This document shows positions 56,609 to 64,000 of a stretch of 64,000 nucleotides of DNA, in pieces. The notes below the pieces were generated by a model that was not told where the DNA came from, did no database searches, and saw only the letters and a program-made list of their open reading frames with translations. The first letter of the stretch is position 1, and every line of letters begins with the position of its first letter. Made by a program: the position numbers and the translations under genes. The stretch is from Lycium barbarum (lineage: Eukaryota > Streptophyta > Magnoliopsida > Solanales > Solanaceae), in NCBI RefSeq assembly GCF_019175385.1, contig NC_083344.1, positions 5,122,965 to 5,186,964 of the forward strand, in the 5' to 3' direction.

Positions 56609-57734
56609 ACCTTTAGGTTCTTAACCATAACAACTTAGGTTAATAATTAATTAATTGGATGTTTTGCCTTTATTTTTGCTTTGTTGTTTTCGTATGTGCT
56701 TTTAAATAGCTTTTATTATGTGAAATTTTCTATGTTACTGATTTCCTTAAACTGACATTCTGCTCATATTTCCTCCATTCCTGGAAAATTCACACAAATT
56801 CACACACTTAAAGCGGTTTCGCGGTTCGCGGCCGTGCACTACTAAATTACCCTTTAGTTGGATCGATCTTGTGGATTTAGTCGGCGGTGCAGTCGACGGC
56901 CACGGACTTTCCACTCTCAAGTTGTCCGCTTGGGAGAGCCTTGCGTCACAGGAAGCCAACTCCTAGTCAGCCTAAGATAGAGCTCAACCAAAACCCTTTT
57001 AAGAACATGCACGAACCTAGGAAGGCTTAATACCCAAGGCGTATTAAGTCCATTAGTCAACCTCGTCCAAATGTCCGAGTGGGTCTATGACCCCAAGCGA
57101 CGATTATCACGTTATATGCATTGATTTGAAGGATAAATATGTGTGTTATGTGGACCATGTGCTATTTAGGTAAAACTAACCATTTGTGAACGCAGGCAGC
57201 CATGAGTCAGTACGCTACGAGCAGCAGGCACTTAGTTACGAGCAAAGCATGCAAGAATTAGATACACTTCTAGCCCAGCAAGAAGAAACTGGCATCAAAG
57301 AAGGCATCAAAACAGGAGGAGTTCTGGCTATGTCATACGCCGAAAGATCGGTCAATATATCCAAGCAACCAAGAGGCTCAAGGATGACGAAGGACCTTCC
57401 TCATTGTTAATTAGCTTATGAAAGTCAAGTTGTAATAATTTCTTTTGTACCAAGATTTTCAAACTTTGTATGGGTCTTTAATTAATAGCACATTGGGATG
57501 ATATATAATCGTATATTTTATCCTGCAAATTCGCGTTAGGCCTACCTCTGGCATAAAGAGGTCCCTGCATATTAGGACGTCTTATCAATGTTTGTGTTAT
57601 AAACTTTGTAAGGCGTTTGCTTGCTTATTGCTAAGTGATTTACTTGAATTTATTTTCTACTTGTTTAGTTTTAATTCTTTAGAGGTTGCCTAGCAGTGAA
57701 CATTGTGTTGGTTGCGAATCTGCGTTAAGATACA
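56609..57734 (+). other. leader of the Gag-only element
   Basis: Non-coding leader with shared motifs (gtccgcttggg near 56,928; hairpin 57544-57562). A 74-codon frame from a GTG (57186-57410), rich in E and Q, is open but resembles nothing I can name. A caggcag sequence at 57,194 could serve as a splice acceptor for an intron that begins in the LTR. Confidence 0.5.
57544..57562 (+). promoter_or_regulatory. conserved leader hairpin
   Basis: acctctggcataaagaggt, identical to the minus strand of 38918-38936 in the 20-kb element. The stem is 6 bp and the loop 7 nt. It lies about 170 nt before gag. Confidence 0.6.
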
Positions 57735-59282
57735 ATGGCAAAAAGATTTGAATAATTCAACATCGGTGTGGGATTGGTGCAAGCGCAAAATGAGGATAGC
57801 GAGAAGAATGTGGTACAAAGAAGCGTGTTGGTCAATTTAGGAAATACCTTCAGCCTTCTTCCTAACACAAGTTCAGCTTCCAGCTCAACCCAAAACATTT
57901 CCTTCACTATTTCTCCTCACTCAGCTCCTACATATATACCGCCAAGATACTTTATTAAACCAGAAGCTTTGCTAGACACGTTGATGCCTAATGTCCAAAA
58001 GCCTGCACTTGCAGCACCCTTCGCAGAAAACTAGCAAAATCAGCTAGCGGTATGCCCATACAAGAGATTGAGAAATGAAACGAATGCAATCAATTGGGAT
58101 GACTCGTATAGAGAGCTTCACAATTTAAGGAGAATTGTCGAAGAAGAGATGCAGGCAAGAAATGTCCAAAGTTTAAGATATGAAAGCTTGTGTATGCTTC
58201 CAAATGTTGAGTTGCCGCCAGGATTCAAAGTGCCAAAATTCAACACCTTCAATGGCAGAGGAAATCCCGTTACGCACTTGAAGGACTATTGTAGCAGATT
58301 AAATGGAATTGGACAAAATGAAGCCATACGAATGAAATTGTTCATTCAGAGCCTATCAGGGTTAGCATTAGATTGGTACACAGAACAAGAATTTCGCAAA
58401 TGGTACACATGGGAGGACATGGCCCGCGACTTCGTAGAATAATTCAAGTTTAACATCGGGGTTAGTCCAAATATTTATGATATGCTTGAGATAGAAAGAA
58501 TGCCACATGAGTCTTTTCAGGAATATGCCATCCGATAGAGATTGGAAGCTTCAAAAATACGCCCTCCATTGCCCGAGAATGAGTTGATTTCAACTTTCAT
58601 CCAAATGCAAAAGGGCATATATTATGAAAAGTTGTTATGTGCGCGATTACGTGACTTTTCTGTTCTAATTCAAGTTGGAAAGCAAGTAGAAGCGGGCCTT
58701 CGAGCAGGAAGAATTGTTGACACTTCATCAGTACAAACAACTTTTCAAGCTGAGACATTGAACAACTTGCAAGGCAAAAAGAGAGAAACCGACTCAGCTG
58801 TCAGGTCTACATATCAGCCGCAATCACGACGGAACCATCAAGTTTCGCGTGATCATATATCTCTTCAGCAACGAGGCTTTCAATATCAACCCGATCAAGC
58901 ACAGTCTAGCTTACGACAGTCAGAGCACGTAAAATTCTGCACTTTTACTCTTCTTGAAGAGTCATTAACCAGCATATTTGAGAGAATGAAAGCCAAGGGA
59001 ATCCCGAAGCCAAAGAAAGGATGGATCCCTAAAAGCCTACCGCCAGATTTTGATTGGTCCAAGAGTTGTGCTTACCACTCTAATATTCCAGGTCATGACA
59101 CAGAAAATTGCCCGGCACTTAAGCATAAGATCCAGAACATGATCGAAAAGGATAAGATAAGCGTGCAACAAAATAAATTGTGCGACAATGATGACCCTCC
59201 AGTTGCAAATGCAATTATTGTTACCGGTGATCCATCAAAATTGGCACCAAGACATTTGAAAAGGAAGCGTGGAACTAAGTAA
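57735..59282 (+). pseudogene. gag pseudogene with four in-frame stops
   Basis: A single frame runs from ATG 57735 to the stop after the motif RHLKRKRGTK (59282). It is broken by TAA 57753, TAG 58032, TAA 58440 and TAG 58536. Recognisable parts are LPPGFKVPKFNTF and LFIQSLSGLALDWYTEQ (Gag core), ESFQEYAIR, and CAYHSNIPGHDTENC, the same C-x2-H-x5-H-x4-C finger as in the 20-kb element. Each stop could have come from a C-to-T or G-to-A change (CAA, CAG or TGG). The protein ends soon after the finger, with no protease. It is non-functional as it stands. Confidence 0.88.
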
Positions 59283-59387
59283 GATGATTGAAAGGATCTA
59301 CTGTCACTAGCATTCTCCACCCACTTGCCTCATGATCTGCTTTCCTTCTTGTAATTTTTGCTAAAGCTTTGTATTATGAACTATGTT

Positions 59388-59450
59388 CGACCTGATTCCT
59401 GTTAGTAGCGGGATACGTAGGCGCCCATGTTGGGTTCGGTCTTGATATAG
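59388..59450 (+). repeat. conserved ~63-nt module, copy 1
   Basis: It contains gacctgattcctgtt, gggatacgtaggcgcccatg and gggttcggtc in the order seen on the minus strand of 34,789-35,160. It follows shortly after the gag stop codon, the same relative position as in the 20-kb element. Confidence 0.75.
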
Positions 59451-59984
59451 TGAAAAATGTCGTTTTCCCATAAAACAACACTGAGGCGGCTTTGCAAATG
59501 GCCTATCATTATTCGACAAAAGCGTGAATCGAAATCTCGAGCAATATATTAGCGTCACCAGATTGTTGCAATGCCATCAACACGAGAAATGTAGATTCAA
59601 CGCCAAAGCTTTGGTGTTCAATGCAAGGCAACCATTTTATTTTACACTAACAAATTTTCTTTGAGTAACGCAGGGGCATATTTTAGCTATTCTTGAAGGA
59701 TATCGCACAGTATCAAGTCGGCAATTGCAAGATTCAGATAAAGCAAAGGGAAAAGTCAACTTAATACTGATTAAATTTGAAACTTACAAATTTCTTTGAG
59801 TGCAGGAACTTTTTAGATGCAAATTTTGGTAGGTAGAAGGTCCCCAAATCTTCGACACTGCATCATGAATATTTGCTGCTGCAAATTACGCATTGCGTCA
59901 AACTCGTCTCACCGCATATGAATCAAGCATCGCAAAATCTCTTCGCTCCGCACTAATTTTAGTAATCATAAATCAAGCACTGCA
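59451..59984 (+). other. non-coding spacer after gag
   Basis: No gene is seen. It is a spacer between the first module copy and the tandem arrays, with scattered words such as cgcattgcgtc but no clear repeat. Confidence 0.5.
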
Positions 59985-60345
59985 TTTAGGCTAGTCCGCC
60001 TTTAATGGGACATTTTAGGCTAGTCCGCCTTTAATATGACATATTAGGCTCGTCCGCCTTTAATAGGACATTTTAGGCTCGTCCACCTTTAATAGGACAT
60101 TTAGGCTTGTCCGCCTTTAATAGGACATTTTAGGCTCGTCCGCCTTTAATAGGACATTTAGGCTCGTCCGCCTTTAATAGGACATTTTGGCTTGTCCGCC
60201 TTTAATAGGACATTTTAGGCTCATCCGCCTTTAATAGGACATTTTAGGATCGTCCGCCTTTAATAGGATATTTAGGCTCGTCCGCCTTTAATTGGACATA
60301 TTAGGTTTAATTGAACATTTTAGGCTAGTCCGCCTTTAATAGGAC
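59985..60345 (+). repeat. 28-29-bp tandem array, about 12 units
   Basis: The unit is close to ggctcgtccgcctttaatag plus gacatttta. Units start about every 28-29 bp from 59,988 to 60,325. Non-coding. Confidence 0.93.
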
Positions 60346-60359
60346 ATTTTGTGCTCGAT

Positions 60360-61485
60360 CGCCTTTTATATGTTGCATGGGCTGTGCACCACCCCTTTGG
60401 AATTTCTGCAAAAGGCTGAGCACCGCCTTTTCATATGTTGCATGGGCTGAGCACCACCCTCTTGATGTTTTTGCATAAGGCTGAGCACCGCCTTTATATG
60501 TTGCATGGGCTGAGCATCGCCCTCTTAATGCTTCTGCATAAGGCTGAGCACCGCCTTCTATCTGTTGCATGGGCTGAGCACCGCCCTCTTGATGTTTCTG
60601 TATAAGGCTGAGCACCACCTTTATATGTTGCATGGGCTGAGCACCGCCCTCTTAATGCTTCTGCATAAGGCTGAGCACCGCCTTCTATCTGTTGCATGTG
60701 CTGAGCACCGCCCTCTTGATGTTTCTGCATAAGGTTGAGCACCGCCTTTATATGTTGCATGGGCTAAGCACCGCCCTCTTGATGTTGCTGCATAAGGCTG
60801 AGCACCGCCTTTATATGTTGCATGGGCTGAGCACCGCCCTCTTGATGTTGCTGCATAAGGCTGAGCACCGCCTTCTATCTGTTGCATGGGCTGAGCACCG
60901 CCCTCTTAATGCTTCTGCATAAGGCTGAGCACCGCCTTCTATCTGTTGCATGGGCTGAGCACCGCCTTCTATCTGTTGCATGGGCTGAGCACCGCCCTCT
61001 TGATGTTTCTGCATAAGGCTGGGCACCGCCTTCTATCTGTCGCATGGGCTGAGCACCGCCCTCTTGATGCTTCTGCATAAGCCTGAGCACCGCCCTCTCA
61101 AAATTTCTGCATAAGGTTGAGCACCGCCCTCTCGAAATTTCTGCATAAGGCTGAGCACTGCCTTTATATGTTGCATGGGCTGAGCACCGCCCTCTTGATG
61201 TTCTGCATAAGGCTGAGCACCGCCTTCTATCTGTTGCATGGGCTGAGCACCGCCCTCTTAATGTTTCTGCATAAGGTTGAGCACCACCTTCTATCTGTTG
61301 CATGGGCTGGGCACCGCCCTCTTGATGTTTCTGCATAAGGCTGAGCACCGCCTTCTATCTGTTGCATGGGCTGAGCACCGCCATCTTGATGTTTCTGCAT
61401 AAGGCTGAGCACCGCCTTCTATCTGTTGCATGGGCTGAGCACTGCGCTCTTGATGCTTTTGCATAAGGACCGAGCACCGTCTTCT
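60360..61485 (+). repeat. 64-bp tandem array made of two related halves
   Basis: The word ggctgagcaccgcc recurs about every 32 bp, alternating between an arm followed by ctcttgatgtttctgcataa and an arm followed by ttctatctgttgcatg. The full unit is therefore about 64 bp, present roughly 17 times with some missing half-units (near 60,960 and 61,100). Frames read through it in several phases, which shows they are by-products of repetition, not genes. Confidence 0.93.
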
Positions 61486-61511
61486 ATTTCAATTTTATTC
61501 TGCTTTGTAAT

Positions 61512-61574
61512 TTGAACTACGCTTGACCTAATTCCCTTAGTGGGATACGTAGGCAGCCTATGTCAGGCTCGGTC
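61512..61574 (+). repeat. conserved ~63-nt module, copy 2
   Basis: It reads gaactacgcttgacctaatt, then gggatacgtaggcagcctatg and ggctcggtc. This is the second copy in this element, placed directly after the 64-bp array. Confidence 0.75.
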
Positions 61575-62164
61575 TCGTCGTTCGCAAAAGCTCAACATCC
61601 TCCTATACCAGAAACTGGGACAAATTTTAAGGGCATCACCGCAAAAGCTCCATATCCTCCTATACCAGAAAATGGGACAGTTTTAAAGGGCATCATCGCA
61701 AAACGACACCCTCTTATGCCAGCAACTCAACTGGGACAATTTTTAAGGGCATCATCGCAAGCGACATCGAGAAACATGAAAGAGTATATGGCCAACAGAG
61801 TCATCAGGCGAAAGAAAGACGTTGGAGAAAGGACGCTCGCTTTGTTTCGCAATGTGTCACAGTTTCAGTTAGCCAAGACTAAGAAATGGGCGGAGTTTAC
61901 AAGTCCAGACGAAGTTGGAAGCATGAAGCGTCAAGAGCGAGATCTTCAAAGTCAACGGGAGTCAAAAAAAAAAAAACTTACATATTTTCTTTGGATGCAG
62001 ATTTCCAAGTTGCGGAAGCTCAGATATGGAATGTTCGCAGCTTTGCAAGGATTGCGCGTCGAACGGTTTGATCTTTCTTATAACAATTATGCCTCTCGAG
62101 TATCAATAATTTGCTAGATTCGCAACAAATTAATGCCTGAGTCTTGCGAATGGTTTTTCAAACG
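61575..62164 (+). other. open but unrecognised segment
   Basis: A 185-codon plus-strand frame (61560-62117) begins with three imperfect repeats of 'cctcctataccagaaa'-type sequence and then a basic stretch. It overlaps the conserved module and resembles no protein I know. I treat it as non-coding with low certainty. Confidence 0.35.
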
Positions 62165-62640
62165 TGTCGATGCACAAACATTTCCTATGGCTTTCAAATA
62201 CACTGCGCATGCACTATTGCTTTAAATGCCCCGCACTGCACTACTGTTTTCAAATGCCTCGCACTGCAAAGCAACCGCACCTGCATTGCATTATTACTTT
62301 CAAATGCCCCGCAAAGGCACAACATCATTGTTCGCAAACACACCACACCGCACCGCACCTGCATTGCTTTATTATTTTCAAATGCTCTGCGTATGCTCGC
62401 AGGGGCATTGCACCGCACACATGCATTGCTTTATTATTTTTCAAATACCCTGCGTATGCTCGCAGACGCACCACACCGCACCTGCATTGCTTTATTACCT
62501 TCAAGTGCCTTGCGAATGCTCGCAAATGCACCGCACCTGCATTGCTTTATTATTTTTTCAAATGTCCTGCGTATGCTCACAGACGCACCGTAAATGCATT
62601 ACAATATTATTTTCAAATGCCCTGCAAACGCACCGCATTA
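62165..62640 (+). repeat. 55-70-bp irregular tandem array
   Basis: The word cctgcattgctttattatttt is followed by aaatgcc, tgcgtatgctcgcag and gcaccgcac in each unit, with starts near 62,353, 62,424, 62,485 and 62,541 and decayed units before. Non-coding. Confidence 0.8.
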
Positions 62641-63259
62641 TGCCGACTTAGAAAGCCTCATTTCTCATAAATCATTACGGCTTAAATAGCCCATCCGGTT
62701 TAAGGCCTCATTAATCATCGCTAAATAGGCATCGTTCTCATGAATCATCAACCTAGAACCTCATTTGCATTAGCCCCAACAAAGGCTATCATTTATTTAA
62801 ATCATTTCAGCTTTTTATGGGCTTATTTTACATCACTTTACTTTCGATATTTATTTTTACTGACTATTTTTATCTAGTTTAAAGTTTCGCAGGAGCTTTA
62901 GCGCAACGTGGAACTATTTCTTCGGCAGCGAACTGGGGCAATGCGTCGGGAAGGAAAGCAGACTTCCCGACAAGGGTCAAAGATCTACCTTGAACACTCG
63001 GCTCTTACTCCAAATATCCCGCTCGCATTCCAGAACACTCGATTTTCCGAATTTTCGAGTTCCATCATAATACCCAGTGTCATCATAATTCAACACTGGG
63101 ACAATGTTTTGCGAAGATTCGCACCAATCGTGATTTGCCAATCATAGGTATCGTAATCCTCTCAAAATTCCTTTGCCCTTAGTCCTCCAAAATCCTTTAG
63201 CCGGGACAAAATAGGCTACTAAGTCAACGTCTTTACCCGAAAATTCTTTCATCATTACC
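62641..63259 (+). other. 3' non-coding region before the purine tract
   Basis: It contains a hairpin cccagtgt/acactggg (63073-63100) that is matched in the 20-kb element (31594-31619), and the shared line gccgggacaaaataggcta near 63,200. No gene. Confidence 0.6.
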
Positions 63260-63277
63260 GGGCAAAGAGGGACAAGT
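63260..63277 (+). other. polypurine tract
   Basis: GGGCAAAGAGGGACAAGT directly before the 3' LTR, identical to the minus strand of 31371-31388. Confidence 0.85.
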
Positions 63278-64000
63278 TGTTGACACCCAATTTTGTCCCA
63301 CCTTTCATCCGAAATACCTATTTTACGCTTCCAATATTTTTGGCAATTTTAAAAAAAAACTATTTATATTTTTTACTATAATTATTAGCTTTTATTAATA
63401 CAGACACTCATTCTCCTATTGTAGTCACTGCTGTTATTATTACGCATTGTTATATCATTAATTGATGGTTATTTTATTCAAATTTATAAAGCCCCATATT
63501 TTAAATCCATCAGTCAAATTTTGGGCTCATCCGTTTCAATTAATCCACAAGCCTTGTTGGACCAACCCAACCTTTTTATTCACCCAGCCCAACACCCGCC
63601 TACGGACCCGACCCCCCCATCTTTCTTTTATCCCCAAAACCTAATTCCTTATACACCATTTTTCATCCACCAGTCGCCCCCCCCCCCCCCCCCATCCCCC
63701 CCTCCCCCCGCTCTTCTCTCTCTCTCCTCTCTCTTCCCCGCTCCTCTTCTCTCTCCCACGCACGCCTCTGTCTCTTCTCTTCCCCTGTCCCCCACGCCTC
63801 TGCCGCCTCCACTTCCCTTTGTCCCCGCTCCTCTCAAAAGGAAACCCTAGATTTCCCCTTATAAATATTCGTTTCTGTTAATCCATTGAGGGAGGTTTTT
63901 GGAGGTCGCAAAAATCCCCCTGAAAATTAAAGTTCTGAAAAAGAGGTTTTTCCAGTGGCAAAAATCACCTAAGCAATATTAGTTCATCAGCCTCATTTCT
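63278..64000 (+). repeat. 3' LTR, first 723 bp (cut by window edge)
   Basis: It begins TGTTGACACCC and follows the 5' LTR through the C/T-rich tract, telo-box (63842-63849) and TATA box (63860-63867). The C-run is shorter and interrupted compared with the 5' LTR. Confidence 0.92.

Larger units (their letters stand above)
51972..64000 (+). mobile_element. Gag-only Tat/Ogre-like LTR retrotransposon, right end beyond window
   Basis: 5' LTR 51972-56587, primer-binding site 56591-56608, leader, broken gag (57735-59282), three tandem arrays (59,985-61,485 and about 62,165-62,640), purine tract 63260-63277, and 3' LTR from 63278 to the window edge. The 6,690-bp interior has no protease, reverse transcriptase or integrase. 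The visible 0.7 kb of the 3' LTR differs from the 5' LTR by several substitutions plus length changes in homopolymer runs (roughly 98% alike by eye). It is therefore clearly older than the 20-kb element. It sits inside a Tekay-like LTR; the candidate target site to the left is ataag. Confidence 0.9.

Noticed and set aside
60325..61412. Several minus-strand frames with GGAQP/RCSAHAT repeats
   Set aside because: The 64-bp period is not a multiple of three, so the same peptides reappear in different frames; this is array artefact.
62144..62670. Three overlapping plus-strand frames of 140-170 codons
   Set aside because: They run through the irregular 55-70-bp array in different phases, so repetition explains them.

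Overview
This is nuclear DNA of a flowering plant, most likely a member of the Solanaceae. The evidence is GT-AG introns, a tRNA-derived SINE of the Solanaceae TS/SolS (Au-like) type, an RTE-type LINE with a TTG tail, Stowaway and other MITEs, and very large Ty3/gypsy elements whose Gag and protease resemble the Tat/Ogre group. I cannot fix the genus. About nine tenths of the window is transposable-element sequence. Only two host genes are supported.

Layout. 1-10,700 is a transposon cluster: an unclassified AT-rich repeat is split by a 6.45 kb solo LTR (1588-8041, 5-bp target duplication gttga), followed by relics and non-coding DNA. 10,804-14,948 (minus) is a complete five-exon gene for 40S ribosomal protein S4 (eS4, 264 aa). 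Its introns hold nested Stowaway MITEs, a ~110-bp tandem array and a SINE, and its promoter carries a telo-box and three TGGGCY (site II) motifs. 15,163-18,765 is more repeats and MITEs. 18,852-24,948 (plus) is a complete five-exon GILT-like thiol reductase gene (253 aa). Intron 1 contains a 5'-truncated RTE LINE that ends 29 bp before the splice acceptor. The two genes are divergently oriented, about 3.9 kb apart.

26,772-46,757 is one 19,986-bp LTR retrotransposon on the minus strand, with 4,599-bp LTRs that are nearly identical (two differences found by eye) and a ttcat target duplication. It encodes one open 1,153-codon Gag-protease protein and no reverse transcriptase or integrase. A second, diverged partial LTR (39,784-42,158) sits between its 5' LTR and its primer-binding site, so the element is a chimera. 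46,763-47,579 is the 3' part of a Mutator-like transposase gene. It is cut by another LTR of the same superfamily (47,580 to about 50,790). 51,090-51,971 looks like the start of a Tekay/Del-type LTR, and into it is inserted a further Gag-only Tat-like element (51,972 to beyond 64,000). That element's gag is a pseudogene with four in-frame stops.

How the parts relate. Nothing here forms a host operon or pathway: eS4 is a housekeeping ribosome component and the GILT-like protein is a secretory-pathway thiol reductase. The coherent theme is the family of giant-LTR elements. Across diverged copies they share several non-coding features: a ~290-bp U5 end; a 10-nt copy of the primer-binding site exactly 85 nt upstream of the true one; clusters of small hairpins; a splice-donor-like motif; a leader hairpin identical in two elements; a repeated ~63-nt module; and large 3' tandem arrays. 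The two elements with visible internal regions lack polymerase, so they were probably mobilised in trans. These shared features are candidates for the cis signals involved.
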